NCBI RefSeq assembly: GCF_000972865.1
Contig: NZ_CP011144.1
Location: 992,001-1,056,000 of the forward strand
Source of the DNA: Pseudoxanthomonas suwonensis
GTDB lineage: Bacteria; Pseudomonadota; Gammaproteobacteria; Xanthomonadales; Xanthomonadaceae
Reading direction: 5' to 3'
Length of the DNA stretch: 64,000 bases
Positions 10,808 through 18,977 of this stretch are shown one piece after another. The translations under genes and the position numbers were made by a program. Every line of letters starts with the position of its first letter. Positions within the stretch are counted from its first letter, which is position 1. The notes beneath the pieces are model-generated. The model saw nothing but the letters and a program-made list of their open reading frames with translations. It ran no database searches and had not been told where the DNA came from.

Positions 10808-11590
10808 ATGAGCACCAGCCACCAGCCCAAGAAGTCCCTGGGCCAGAACTTCCTGCACGAGCGCGTCTACATCGACCGCATCGTCCAGGCCATCGACCCG
10901 CAGCCCGGCGACCGGGTGGTCGAGATCGGCCCCGGCCAGGGCGCGATCACCCTGCCGCTGCTGCGCCGCCACGGCGCGCTGACCGTGATCGAGTTCGACC
11001 GCGACCTGATCGCGCCCCTGCAGGCGATGGCCGAGGGCGTGGGCGAGCTGGCCATCATCCACCGCGACGTGCTGCAGGTGGACTTCACCGCGCTGGCCGC
11101 CGGCATCCCGATCAAGCTGGCCGGCAACCTGCCCTACAACATCTCCTCGCCGATCCTGTTCCACGCGCTGGACCACGCTGCGGCGATCCGGGACATGGTC
11201 TTCATGCTGCAGAAGGAGGTGGTCGACCGAATGGCTGCCGGTCCGGGCAGCAAGGTCTACGGCCGGCTGAGCGTGATGCTGCAGGCCTACTGCCGGGTCG
11301 TGCCGCTGTTCGTGGTGCCACCGGGTGCGTTCCGGCCGCCACCGAAGGTGGACTCGGCGGTGGTGCGCCTGGTCCCGCGCGACCCGGCCACGGTCGGCAT
11401 CGACGACCGCAAGCGTTTCGCCGACGTGGTCCGCGCCGCCTTCGGCCAGCGCCGCAAGACCCTGCGCAACGCGCTCAACGGCGTGTGCACACCGGCGCAG
11501 TTCGAGGCCGCCGGGGTCAGCCCGGACGCGCGCGCCGAGCAGATCGAGGTGGCGGCCTTCATCCGCCTGGCGAACGCGCAGGTCAGCTAG
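10808..11590 (+). CDS. rsmA: 16S rRNA (adenine1518/1519-N6) dimethyltransferase RsmA/KsgA
   Basis: Dimethylates two adjacent adenines in helix 45 of 16S rRNA during small-subunit maturation. 260 residues. The SAM-binding motif I is VVEIGPGQGAIT (about residues 38-49), and motif IV is NLPYNISSPILF. The N-terminus SLGQNFLHE is the family signature. The C-terminal all-helical domain is present. The ATG at 10808 is used; an out-of-frame ATG lies at 10801. In many gammaproteobacteria apaG and apaH follow directly. Here an 824-base, repeat-filled spacer separates them. Confidence 0.96.
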   Translation: MSTSHQPKKSLGQNFLHERVYIDRIVQAIDPQPGDRVVEIGPGQGAITLPLLRRHGALTVIEFDRDLIAPLQAMAEGVGELAIIHRDVLQVDFTALAAGIPIKLAGNLPYNISSPILFHALDHAAAIRDMVFMLQKEVVDRMAAGPGSKVYGRLSVMLQAYCRVVPLFVVPPGAFRPPPKVDSAVVRLVPRDPATVGIDDRKRFADVVRAAFGQRRKTLRNALNGVCTPAQFEAAGVSPDARAEQIEVAAFIRLANAQVS

Positions 11591-11735
11591 CGCTCCACGG
11601 CGACCTGGCCCGGATTTCGTTTCGTATGCGGGGACGCCGGCCACCTTCGCTGTGACTGCGATGCTGACAACGGCAACCGCAACGGCAGCCGCAACGTCAA
11701 CAGCACCGGGCGTGGTCGGCTTCGGGCTGAGCCGC

Positions 11736-11834
11736 GGCGGGCCGGGAGTATTGCGGTCGTCTCGACGGCACATCCGTGTGCCGACTCGCCAACGCGGCCA
11801 TCCATGGCCGCTGCCGCAATACTCCCGGCCCGCC
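11736..11834 (-). repeat. Three-way-junction structured repeat, copy A
   Basis: A perfect 21-bp stem (11736-11756 with 11814-11834) encloses two hairpins. One is 11767-11782 (6 bp, loop TCCG on the plus strand). The other is 11794-11811 (7 bp, loop TCCA). Sense is given as minus because the GGA-containing loops of the other copies appear on that strand. Similarity to copies B and C continues about 40-60 bases on both sides. Confidence 0.85.
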
Positions 11835-11905
11835 ACGTCTTCGGGAGCTTCAAGGTCGTGGCTTCGTTCCACCGGAGGACAGCCCACGGCTGCGGTCTTG
11901 GTTCT

Positions 11906-11993
11906 TGTAGGAGCCGGGTTCAGCCGGCGACCCGACGCCGTCGGCACGACGATGCCCTCATGTTTCCGACGCCCGTGTCGCCAGCAAGCTGCA
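11906..11993. repeat. GTAG REP unit, shortened
   Basis: Head TGTAGGAGCCGGGTTCAGCC. The end is changed to GTCGCCAGCAAGCTGCAGG, lacking the final CTCCTACA. It lies between structured repeat copies A and D. Confidence 0.8.
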
Positions 11994-12182
11994 GGGCGCC
12001 ATGGTTTTGCCCCTCCTTTTCGCCACAGGCGAAGGAGGTGAAGAGCGCTGCTTGCACGCCACCTGTGCGCAGCCCGATGAACGCCCGAAGGCCGTGCCTG
12101 AGGACCGGGCGGGCCGGGGATGGGCGCCTTTGCCGTTGCTGTTGCTTCCTGGATCGAAGCCGCGCCCTGAAAGCTCCCGAGG

Positions 12183-12292
12183 CCGCCGTGCCCAGGGGGT
12201 CTGGCGCAAGCAGCACAGGGATGTGCTGCGGTCGCGACTCGAAGGCAGGACGCCGCAGCGGAGCGATGCGCCAGACCCCCTGGGCACGGCGG
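12183..12292 (+). repeat. Three-way-junction structured repeat, copy D
   Basis: A perfect 25-bp stem (12183-12207 with 12268-12292) encloses an 8-bp hairpin, GCAGCACA-GGGA-TGTGCTGC, and a short second hairpin, GGC-AGGAC-GCC. The stem sequence is unrelated to copies A-C, but the layout, the GCGCAAG after the first arm and the linker GGTCGCGACTCG match copy E and resemble copy B. Confidence 0.8.
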
Positions 12293-12414
12293 ACCCCTCC
12301 GAAGCCAGCGCTCCTGCTTCGCTCAGCTTTGGCTGTCGCACAGAAGTACCACAATCCCCCCGCTTTCCCCGGCGTCATCTCGGCCATCACGTTCTTTTTG
12401 CTTACACTGTCGCC

Positions 12415-12798
12415 ATGCCACAGGCCACGCCCTACGCGATCGACGTGGAAGTCACGCCACGCTTCCTCGCGGACCAGTCCGAACCGGACGCGGACCGCTA
12501 CGTCTTCGCCTACACCATCCGCATCCACAACCGCGGCAGCGTCGCCGCGCGCCTGCTGGCGCGCCACTGGCACATCACCGACGGCCGCGGCCGCACCGAA
12601 GAGGTGCACGGCGACGGCGTGGTCGGCGAACAGCCATGGCTGGAGCCGGGCGACGACTACGAATACACCTCCGGCGTGGTGCTGGAGACCGGCGACGGCG
12701 AGATGCAGGGACGCTACGACATGCTGGCTGCCGACGGCACCCGCTTCGACGCCCCCATCGCCCCGTTCCTGCTGACCGTGCCGCGGACCCTGCACTGA
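12415..12798 (+). CDS. apaG: ApaG protein (CO2+/Mg2+ efflux ApaG family)
   Basis: 127 residues, the standard ApaG/DUF525 length. It is a fibronectin-type beta-sandwich with the conserved [40 protein letters not shown] and MQGRYDM regions. Its biochemical role is not settled; it is usually co-transcribed with apaH. The ATG at 12415 gives the family N-terminus. apaH starts 10 bases after the stop, so the two form an operon. Confidence 0.93.
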   Translation: MPQATPYAIDVEVTPRFLADQSEPDADRYVFAYTIRIHNRGSVAARLLARHWHITDGRGRTEEVHGDGVVGEQPWLEPGDDYEYTSGVVLETGDGEMQGRYDMLAADGTRFDAPIAPFLLTVPRTLH

Positions 12799-12808
12799 GG
12801 GCCGCCCG

Positions 12809-13660
12809 ATGAGCATCTGGGCCATCGGCGACCTGCAGGGCTGCTACGACGCCACCCAGCGCCTGCTGGAAAGGATCCGCTTCGATCCGGCCGCCGACAC
12901 GCTCTGGTTCTGCGGCGACCTGGTCAACCGCGGCGGCCAGTCGCTGGAGACCCTGCGCCTGGTGCACTCGCTGCGCGAGCGCAGCATCGTCGCGCTCGGC
13001 AACCACGACCTGTCGCTGCTGGCCGTGGGCGAGCGCGCGCCGGCCGAGAAGCGCAAGGTCAATCCCGACCTGCAGCGGGTCGTGTTGGCCGAGGACAGCG
13101 ACGAGCTGCTCGGCTGGCTGCGCCGGCAGAAGCTGGTCCACGCCGACCGCGAACTGGGCTGGATGATGGTCCACGCCGGCCTGGCGCCGCAGTGGACCAC
13201 CCAGCAGGCCGAGCAGTACTCGGCCGAGGTCGAACGCCAGCTGCAGGGCGACGGCTACCGCGGCCTGCTGCGCAACATGTACGGCGACAGGCCGAACTGG
13301 TCGCCGGGCCTGCGCGGCAACGACCGCTGGCGCGCGATCATCAACTGGTTCACCCGCGCCCGCTACTGCACCCCGCGCGGGCGCATCGCCATCGAGGAGA
13401 AGGGCCCGCCGGGCACCCAGGCCGCCGGGTTGTATCCCTGGTACGAGGCGCCGGGCCGGGTGGAGCGCGACCTCAAGATCGTGTGCGGGCACTGGTCGAC
13501 GCTGGGCCTGACCCTGACCCAGGGCATCCATGCGATCGACACCGGCGCGGTATGGGGCGGCAAGCTCACCGCGCTGCAGCTGGACAGCGAGGATCTGCGC
13601 GTGGTGCAGGTGCCGGGCCGCGACGTGACGGCGCTGCCGCCGCACCTGCGCAAGGAATGA
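12809..13660 (+). CDS. apaH: Bis(5'-nucleosyl)-tetraphosphatase (symmetrical)
   Basis: Hydrolyses Ap4A to two ADP and also removes Np4 caps from RNA. 283 residues. The metallophosphatase motifs are in order: IGDLQGCYD (residues 5-13), FCGDLVNRGG and LGNHDLSLLA, then WMMVHAGLAP and a later VCGHWSTLG. The start lies 10 bases after apaG. A REP unit follows 23 bases after the stop. Confidence 0.95.
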   Translation: MSIWAIGDLQGCYDATQRLLERIRFDPAADTLWFCGDLVNRGGQSLETLRLVHSLRERSIVALGNHDLSLLAVGERAPAEKRKVNPDLQRVVLAEDSDELLGWLRRQKLVHADRELGWMMVHAGLAPQWTTQQAEQYSAEVERQLQGDGYRGLLRNMYGDRPNWSPGLRGNDRWRAIINWFTRARYCTPRGRIAIEEKGPPGTQAAGLYPWYEAPGRVERDLKIVCGHWSTLGLTLTQGIHAIDTGAVWGGKLTALQLDSEDLRVVQVPGRDVTALPPHLRKE

Positions 13661-13683
13661 CGCCCGGGAGCGTGTTGTTCTTC

Positions 13684-13781
13684 TGTAGGAGCTGACTTCA
13701 GTCGGCGACACGGGTGTTGGAACCACGAGGGCGTCGCCTGTGCCGGCGTCGTCGTGTCGCCGACTGAAGTCAGCTCCTACA
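13684..13781. repeat. GTAG REP unit (paired)
   Basis: Head TGTAGGAGCTGACTTCAGTC; inverted end GACTGAAGTCAGCTCCTACA. Both halves are the CTGACTTCAG variant, so the unit is nearly a perfect large inverted repeat. First of two units between the convergent apaH and folA. Confidence 0.9.
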
Positions 13782-13806
13782 GAAGAGCGGCCGACGCTGC
13801 TGCTGT

Positions 13807-13904
13807 TGTAGGAGCCGGGTTCAGCCGGCGACCCGACACCGTCGGCACAGGCGACGCCCTCATGGTCCCGACGCCCGTGTCGCCGACTGAAGTCAGCTCC
13901 TGCA
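13807..13904. repeat. GTAG REP unit (paired)
   Basis: Head TGTAGGAGCCGGGTTCAGCC. The inverted end is CTCCTGCA, one substitution from the norm. Ends 26 bases beyond the folA stop. Confidence 0.85.
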
Positions 13905-13930
13905 AGGGAGCGACAACCGGTTCCATCGGG

Positions 13931-14425
13931 TCACAGGCGCCGGTACTCGACGAATTCGAAGGCCTGCGCATGCTTCCCGTCGGCCGCATGCGCCTCGCGC
14001 GACACCGCCCGCCACTGCGCCGGTTCCCATTCCGGGAAGAACGTGTCGGCATCCGCGACCACGGTGTCGACATGGGTCAGGTGCAGCACGTCGGCCCGGG
14101 GCAGTGCGAGCGCATATACCTCGCCGCCGCCGATCACACACAGTTCCTCCGTGCCCTCGGCGGCGGCCACGCCGAGTGCCTCGTCCAGCGAGGCCACCGC
14201 GCGCATGCCCGCGAACGGCACGCGGCCGCCGCGGGTCAGCACCAGGTTGGTCCGCCCGGGCAGCGCGCGGCCGAGCGATTCGGCGGTCCTGCGCCCCATC
14301 AGCACCGGCTTGCCCAGGGTCAGCGCCTTGAACCGCTTCAGGTCGTCCGGCAGCCGCCACGGCAGGTCGTTGCCGCGGCCGATCGCGCGGTTGCGGTCCA
14401 GCGCCGCGATCAGCGAGATCCGCAT
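13931..14425 (-). CDS. folA: Dihydrofolate reductase
   Basis: NADPH-dependent reduction of dihydrofolate, regenerating the tetrahydrofolate used up by ThyA. 164 residues. The conserved N-terminus ISLIAALDRNRAIGRGNDLPW holds the active-site region and WRLPDDLKRFK; PVLMGRRTAESLGR and VIGGGEVYALAL are the NADPH-binding segments. The start at 14425 (MRISLIAALD) is the family start. thyA lies upstream on the same strand. The spacer between them is filled by a large inverted repeat. Confidence 0.96.
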   Translation of the reverse strand: MRISLIAALDRNRAIGRGNDLPWRLPDDLKRFKALTLGKPVLMGRRTAESLGRALPGRTNLVLTRGGRVPFAGMRAVASLDEALGVAAAEGTEELCVIGGGEVYALALPRADVLHLTHVDTVVADADTFFPEWEPAQWRAVSREAHAADGKHAQAFEFVEYRRL

Positions 14426-14426
14426 C

Positions 14427-14585
14427 AGGGCCTGCCAGTGTCCATGCGGCGTGCCACGCCGGTTCTGTGGGGGTGTGCGGCAAGGAAGAGCGACGGCGCG
14501 TATGTCGATACGCAACGGAGCGATGACGCAGTCGCGCGCGTCCACAGGGCCGGTGTGGCATGTTGCATGGGCATTGGCAGGCCCT
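14427..14585 (+). repeat. ~44-bp hairpin element filling the folA-thyA spacer
   Basis: Arms 14427-14471 and 14541-14585 pair along their whole length without bulge or mismatch if G.U is allowed. About nine pairs are G.U or U.G as read on the plus strand; on the minus strand they would be A/C mismatches. A 6-bp inner hairpin GCGTAT-GTCG-ATACGC lies at 14498-14513. The tail CGGAGCGATG of the inner part also occurs in structured repeat copy D. It may be a non-autonomous element or an RNA antisense to the thyA-folA transcript. Confidence 0.75.
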
Positions 14586-14587
14586 AG

Positions 14588-15382
14588 CTAGACCGCCACC
14601 GGCGCCTTGATCGCCGGCAACGGATCGTAGCCCTCGATCGCGATGTCGTCGTAGGCGAAGGCGAACAGGTCGGTCACGTCCGGATTGAGCCGCAGCCTCG
14701 GCAGCGGCCGCGGCGCGCGCGCCAGCTGCTCGCGCGCCTGCACGAAGTGGTTCGAATACAGGTGCGCGTCGCCCAGGGTATGCACGAAGTCGCCGGCCTG
14801 CAGCCCGGTCACCTGCGCGACCATGTGGGTCAGCAGCGCGTAGCTGGCGATGTTGAACGGCACGCCGAGGAAGATGTCGCCGCTGCGCTGGTACAGCTGG
14901 CAGCTCAGCTTGCCGTCGGCGACGTAGAACTGGAACATCGTGTGGCACGGCATCAGTGCCATCTTCGGCAGGTCGGCCACGTTCCAGGCGCTGACGATCA
15001 GCCGGCGCGAGTCCGGGTTGCGCCGGATCTCCTCGACCACCCAGCGCACCTGGTCGATCTCGCTGCCGTCGCCGCCGGTCCAGCGCCGCCACTGCTTGCC
15101 GTACACCGGGCCCAGCTCGCCGTCCGCGTCGGCCCATTCGTCCCAGATGCTGACCTTGTTGTCCTTCAGGTAGGCGATGTTGGTCTCGCCCTGCAGGAAC
15201 CACAGCAACTCGTGCACGATCGAGCGCAGGTGCAGCTTCTTGGTGGTGACCAGCGGGAAGCCCTGGCCCAGGTCGAAGCGCATCTGCCAGCCGAACACGC
15301 TGCGGGTGCCGGTGCCGGTGCGGTCGGCCTTCTCGGTGCCGTGCCCGAGCACGTGGCCGAGCAGGTCCAGGTATTGCCTCAT
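14588..15382 (-). CDS. thyA: Thymidylate synthase
   Basis: Methylates dUMP to dTMP with methylene-tetrahydrofolate. 264 residues, the same length as the E. coli enzyme. The nucleophile is C146 in [16 protein letters not shown] and [17 protein letters not shown] form the phosphate- and dUMP-binding loops. The start codon at 15382 overlaps the lgt stop by four bases (ATGA), so translation is probably coupled to lgt. folA is downstream on the same strand, giving an lgt-thyA-folA order. Confidence 0.97.
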   Translation of the reverse strand: MRQYLDLLGHVLGHGTEKADRTGTGTRSVFGWQMRFDLGQGFPLVTTKKLHLRSIVHELLWFLQGETNIAYLKDNKVSIWDEWADADGELGPVYGKQWRRWTGGDGSEIDQVRWVVEEIRRNPDSRRLIVSAWNVADLPKMALMPCHTMFQFYVADGKLSCQLYQRSGDIFLGVPFNIASYALLTHMVAQVTGLQAGDFVHTLGDAHLYSNHFVQAREQLARAPRPLPRLRLNPDVTDLFAFAYDDIAIEGYDPLPAIKAPVAV

Positions 15383-16260
15383 TCGGACGCCTCCGCCGGC
15401 CGCGGCTGCAGCACCGGCGCGCGGTGCGAGCGCCACAGCAGGAACAGGCCCAGCGCGATCAGCGGCAGGCTCAGCACCTGGCCCATGGTCAGCCAGCCGA
15501 AGGCCAGGTAGCCCAGCTGCGCGTCGGGCACGCGCACGAACTCCACGGCGAAGCGGAACACGCCGTAGAGCAGCGCGAACAGGCCCGACACCGCGTAGCG
15601 CGGCCGCGGCCTGGAGGAGAACCACCACAGCACGCAGAACATCACCAGGCCCTCGAGGAAGGCCTGGTACAGCTGCGAGGGGTGGCGGGCGAAGGCGTTC
15701 AGCGCGCCGGCGTCGAACTGCGCCTGCAGCGCGGCCGGATCCAGGCTGCGGTACGGTTCGGGCAGGCCGCTCGGGAACACCACGCCCCAGCCGGCCTCGG
15801 TGTACTTGCCCCAGAGCTCGCCGCCGATGTAGTTGCCGATGCGGCCGAAGCCCAGTCCCGGCGGCACCAGCGGGGCGATGAAGTCCATGGTGTCGAAGAA
15901 GTGCAGCCGGTGCCGGCGCGACCACAGCCAGGCTGCGGCCAGCACGCCGAGCAGGCCGCCGTGGAAGCTCATGCCGCCGTCCCAGACCCGCACCAGCATC
16001 AGCGGATCGCGCGCCAGTTCGTCCAGCGCGTAGAACAGCACGTAGCCCAGCCGTCCGCCGAGGATCACGCCGAGCATGCCGTAGAACAGCAGGTCGGCGA
16101 AGGCATTGGCGTCCACGCCCGGCAGGCGGCCGGCACGGATGCGCCGCCGGCCCAGCCACCAGGTCACCAGGAAGCCGAGCAGGTACATCAACCCGTACCA
16201 GTGCACGCGCACCGGCCCCAGCGAGAGGGCGATCGGGTCGATCTGGTGCAGGACGGTCAT
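15379..16260 (-). CDS. lgt: Phosphatidylglycerol-prolipoprotein diacylglyceryl transferase
   Basis: Inner-membrane enzyme that attaches diacylglycerol to the lipobox Cys of prolipoproteins such as BamD. 293 residues, about seven transmembrane segments. The Lgt signature [15 protein letters not shown] (about residue 138 onward) and the [12 protein letters not shown] segment are conserved. The C-terminus overlaps thyA as ATGA. The upstream spacer holds a degenerate REP. Confidence 0.95.
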   Translation of the reverse strand: MTVLHQIDPIALSLGPVRVHWYGLMYLLGFLVTWWLGRRRIRAGRLPGVDANAFADLLFYGMLGVILGGRLGYVLFYALDELARDPLMLVRVWDGGMSFHGGLLGVLAAAWLWSRRHRLHFFDTMDFIAPLVPPGLGFGRIGNYIGGELWGKYTEAGWGVVFPSGLPEPYRSLDPAALQAQFDAGALNAFARHPSQLYQAFLEGLVMFCVLWWFSSRPRPRYAVSGLFALLYGVFRFAVEFVRVPDAQLGYLAFGWLTMGQVLSLPLIALGLFLLWRSHRAPVLQPRPAEASE

Positions 16261-16352
16261 CGCGCGGCCCCGGGAGCGGAGCGTCTATTGTGCCAGCGGA
16301 CCGCGGCGGGTGCGGACATGGCAGCTCATTCGCGCCCGCTCCGCGCTTCCCT

Positions 16353-16401
16353 TGCAGGAGCCGGTCTTGCCGGCGGCGCCGTCGGCACGGGCGACGCCGG
16401 C
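16353..16401. repeat. Degenerate REP head
   Basis: TGCAGGAGCCGGTCTTGCCG resembles the REP head with GTAG changed to GCAG; no matching inverted end is seen. It lies between lgt and the TerC-family gene. Confidence 0.5.
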
Positions 16402-16469
16402 GCGTTCCCGCCGGACCGTCGCCGCACCGGCCCCGGCACCGCGCAAGCGATGCCGGGTGGCGTCCGCAC

Positions 16470-16491
16470 GTTCCGGCGAAGCCGCCGGAAC
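16470..16491 (-). terminator. Hairpin after the TerC-family gene
   Basis: A perfect 9-bp stem (GTTCCGGCG/CGCCGGAAC) starts 6 bases beyond the stop of the minus-strand gene. No T tract follows, so termination is possible but unproven. Confidence 0.4.
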
Positions 16492-16496
16492 GGGGC

Positions 16497-17246
16497 TCAG
16501 AACTCGCCGGCGCCCGGCACGTGCTTGCGCAGCGCGCGACGGCGCATCAGCAGGTTCAGCGTCTCCACCAGCACCGAGAAGGCCATGGCGAAGTAGATGT
16601 AGGGCTTGGGCACGTGCAGGTCCAGGCCATCCAGGACCAGGACCATGCCGATCAGCAGGATGAAGGCCAGCGCCAGCATCTTGATGGTCGGGTTGGCGTC
16701 GATGAAGCGGCCCAGCGGGTTGGCCGCCAGCAGCATCACCGCCACCGCCAGCAGGATCGCGAAGATCATCACCGGGATGTGCTCGGCGATGCCGACCGCG
16801 GTGATCACCGAGTCCAGCGAGAACACGATGTCGATGATCGCGATCTGCACGATCACGATCCAGAACACCTGCGAACTCTTGGTGGTACGCGGGTCCTCGT
16901 CGTGGCCGCCGGTGATCAGCTCGCGGATCTCCATCGTGCCCTTCACCAGCAGGAACGCGCCGCCCAGCACCAGCACCAGGTCGCGGATCGAGATGCCCAT
17001 GCCGCCGATGTGGAACAGGTCGTGCTGCATCCGCGCCAGGAACGCCAGCGAGACCAGCAGCAGGATGCGGGTGATGCAGGCCACCGCGATGCCGAACCGG
17101 CGCGCGAACGCGCGCTGCTCGGGCGGCAGGCGGCCGACGGCGATCGAGATGAACACCAGGTTGTCGATGCCCAGCACGATTTCCAGCGCGCTCAGGGTCA
17201 CCAGGGTCAGCCAGACGTTCGGGTCGGCCAGGAATTCGAAGCTCAT
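16497..17246 (-). CDS. TerC-family integral membrane protein
   Basis: 249 residues with about seven transmembrane helices. The paired TerC-family signatures are [16 protein letters not shown] near residue 20 and [16 protein letters not shown] near residue 138; their acidic residues sit in membrane helices. Family members are linked to manganese or other metal export, often for proteins secreted by Sec, and to tellurite resistance. The exact substrate cannot be told from sequence. It stands alone, with dgkA upstream on the same strand 37 bases away, so the two may be co-transcribed. Confidence 0.85.
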   Translation of the reverse strand: MSFEFLADPNVWLTLVTLSALEIVLGIDNLVFISIAVGRLPPEQRAFARRFGIAVACITRILLLVSLAFLARMQHDLFHIGGMGISIRDLVLVLGGAFLLVKGTMEIRELITGGHDEDPRTTKSSQVFWIVIVQIAIIDIVFSLDSVITAVGIAEHIPVMIFAILLAVAVMLLAANPLGRFIDANPTIKMLALAFILLIGMVLVLDGLDLHVPKPYIYFAMAFSVLVETLNLLMRRRALRKHVPGAGEF

Positions 17247-17283
17247 CGTGGATCGGTTCCTACAGTCGTTTCAAAAAAAGCAG

Positions 17284-17664
17284 TCAGAGCAGCCGCGGGC
17301 CAAGGACCAGGCCCCAGACCAGCAGCACGTTCAGCATCAGCACGAACACCGCCGCCGAACCCATGTCCTTGGCCCGGCCGGCCAGTTCGTGGTGTTCGGC
17401 ACCGTAGCGCTCGATCACCGCCTCCACCGCCGAGTTCAGCAACTCGGCCGACAGCACCAGCAGCATCGACCCGACCAGCAGCGCCCGCTCGACCCCGTCT
17501 GTCCCCAGCCACAGCGCCAGCGGCGCCAGGACCACGAACAGGTAGATCTCCAGGCGGAAGGAGGATTCGTGCAGCCAGGCCGCGCGCAGCCCCTGCAGCG
17601 ACCATACGGTCGCCTTGAACATGCGCCCGGGCCCGCGCGGCAGGTGTCCGGTCTCGTCGGCCAT
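17284..17664 (-). CDS. dgkA: Diacylglycerol kinase
   Basis: Small inner-membrane kinase recycling diacylglycerol to phosphatidic acid. 126 residues with three transmembrane helices. The DgkA signature is ELLNSAVEAVIERYG (about residues 73-87), with acidic and basic residues at the membrane face (GRAKDMGSAAV). The ATG at 17664 gives the usual short cytoplasmic N-terminus before MFKATVWSLQG. The reading frame continues open upstream without domain support. Confidence 0.92.
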   Translation of the reverse strand: MADETGHLPRGPGRMFKATVWSLQGLRAAWLHESSFRLEIYLFVVLAPLALWLGTDGVERALLVGSMLLVLSAELLNSAVEAVIERYGAEHHELAGRAKDMGSAAVFVLMLNVLLVWGLVLGPRLL

Positions 17665-17984
17665 GCTCAGGCGCCTGCGGCGGCGTGCACGCGGCGGAGC
17701 CGGGCACGGGTCGTGGGCGGAACGGATGGGCGCATGGCGGGATCGGACAGCGACGGACCGCAGATTCTGCCACATCGGGCACCGGCAGCCCCGTCCAGGG
17801 CGGGCGGCCCGGCCGCGCCACGGGGCCGCCGGACGCGGCGGCAAGGCCCGGCGCGGCCCTGTCCGGCCGCCGCCGGCAGCGTGTCCTGGACCAGGTCGGC
17901 GGCCTCCCCGGCGCTTGCGGGTCAGGCGCCGTGCCCGGGCGGGCAGCGACGCACAGCCGGCGCGGTCCACGCCGGCCGGAGCCG
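17665..17984. other. 320-base spacer, no feature recognised
   Basis: Lies between the dgkA start and the tsaB stop, both on the minus strand. It is very GC-rich, with open frames in several phases but none with a recognisable product. There is no REP or clear hairpin family member. It should contain the dgkA promoter. Confidence 0.4.
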
Positions 17985-18692
17985 CTACCTGGCCGCGCGC
18001 AGCGCCTGCTGCTCGGCCAGGGTCAGGGCGACGTTGTCGCGCAGGTAGGCCGGCTCCACGCGCTCCGGCGCCACCGCCCCGCCACGGGCGTAGGCCGCGG
18101 CAGCCAGGCGCGCCAGGTCGGCGGCGCGCGGCAGCGCCGTTGCGTCGATCGGTGCCAGCGCGCCCGCCATCCGCTGCGCGAGCGCGCCCTGCGCGGCGGC
18201 GAAGCCGGTGCCCACGCCCTGCCAGTCGCCGACAGCATCCTCCGCCAGGACCACGGACTCCGGCGGCAGCACCCGCTCGGCGTCCAGCGCGGCCACTCCG
18301 TCGCTGCCGCGGAGGAAGGCGCCGGCATAGACCTCGCCCATGCGCGCATCGATCGCGGCCAGGATCCGCGCGGGCCCGTCGGCAGGCGCGCCGGCGGCCA
18401 GCACCGCCAGGGTCGACACCGGCACCACCGGCCGGTCCAGCCCCAGCGCGATGCCCTGCGCCAGCGCGATCGCCAGGCGCACCCCGGTGAACGCGCCCGG
18501 CCCGCGGCCGACCGCGACCGCGTCCAGCTGCGCGCGCGCCACCCCCGCCTCGGCCAGCAGCGCATCGGCCCAGGGCAGGGCCAGCTCGGCGTGCCGCCGC
18601 GGCGCGACCTCGAAGCGCTCGCGCACCTCGCCATCGAGGTAGAGGGCGACCGAGCAGGCTTCGGTGGCGGTTTCGAAGGCGAGCAGCTTCAT
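17985..18692 (-). CDS. tsaB: tRNA threonylcarbamoyladenosine biosynthesis protein TsaB
   Basis: Non-catalytic partner of TsaD in making t6A37 of ANN-decoding tRNAs. 235 residues, ASKHA fold. The N-terminal LAFETATEACSVAL and the GRGPGAFTGVRLAIALAQGIA block (about residue 63 onward) are TsaB signatures. The metal/ATP residues of TsaD are absent, as expected. The start at 18692 is the canonical MKLLAFET. Two REP units lie between it and the helicase gene upstream. Confidence 0.93.
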   Translation of the reverse strand: MKLLAFETATEACSVALYLDGEVRERFEVAPRRHAELALPWADALLAEAGVARAQLDAVAVGRGPGAFTGVRLAIALAQGIALGLDRPVVPVSTLAVLAAGAPADGPARILAAIDARMGEVYAGAFLRGSDGVAALDAERVLPPESVVLAEDAVGDWQGVGTGFAAAQGALAQRMAGALAPIDATALPRAADLARLAAAAYARGGAVAPERVEPAYLRDNVALTLAEQQALRAAR

Positions 18693-18757
18693 CGCGGGCA
18701 GGGGTGGCGGAAACGGCGGAACGGGAAGGGTAAACGATGCCCACCGGCCCCGGCGGT

Positions 18758-18854
18758 TGCAGGAGCCCAGCTTGCTGGCGACACGGGTGTCGCAAACACG
18801 AAGGCGTCGCCTGGACCCACGGCGTCGGGTCGCCGGCTGAACCCGGCTCCTACA
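18758..18854. repeat. GTAG REP unit, one end altered
   Basis: Left head TGCAGGAGCCCAGCTTGCTG; the inverted right end GGCTGAACCCGGCTCCTACA is canonical. It lies 66 bases upstream of the tsaB start. Confidence 0.85.
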
Positions 18855-18880
18855 ACAGCCGCGCCGCCGGGCCGCTCTTC

Positions 18881-18977
18881 TGTAGGAGCTGACTTCAGTC
18901 GGCGACACGGGCGTCGGAAACACGAGGGCGTCGCCTGGGCCAACGGCGTCGGGTCGCGGGCAAGCCCGGCTCCTACA
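18881..18977. repeat. GTAG REP unit overlapping the helicase stop codon
   Basis: Head TGTAGGAGCTGACTTCAGTC; inverted end CCGGCTCCTACA. Its terminal CTA (18973-18975) is the TAG stop of the minus-strand helicase gene. Confidence 0.9.

Larger units (their letters stand above)
11591..12414. other. 824-base non-coding spacer packed with structured repeats
   Basis: No credible gene. It holds, in order, a structured repeat in minus orientation (11736-11834), a GTAG REP (11906-11993), a hairpin near 12012-12038 (CCTCCT..AGGAGG around TTCGCC/GGCGAA) and a structured repeat in plus orientation (12183-12292). A short AT-richer stretch follows just before apaG, with TTACACT about ten bases above the start; this may be a -10-like box. 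Confidence 0.7.

Noticed and set aside
11736..11834. tRNA or tmRNA-like cloverleaf
   Set aside because: The two-hairpin layout lacks an acceptor CCA, T-loop and anticodon arm, and the closing stem (21 bp) is far too long.
17665..17984. N-terminal extension of dgkA or an extra gene in the open frame above it
   Set aside because: The extension would add Arg-rich residues without similarity before the normal DgkA start; family length is met from 17664.
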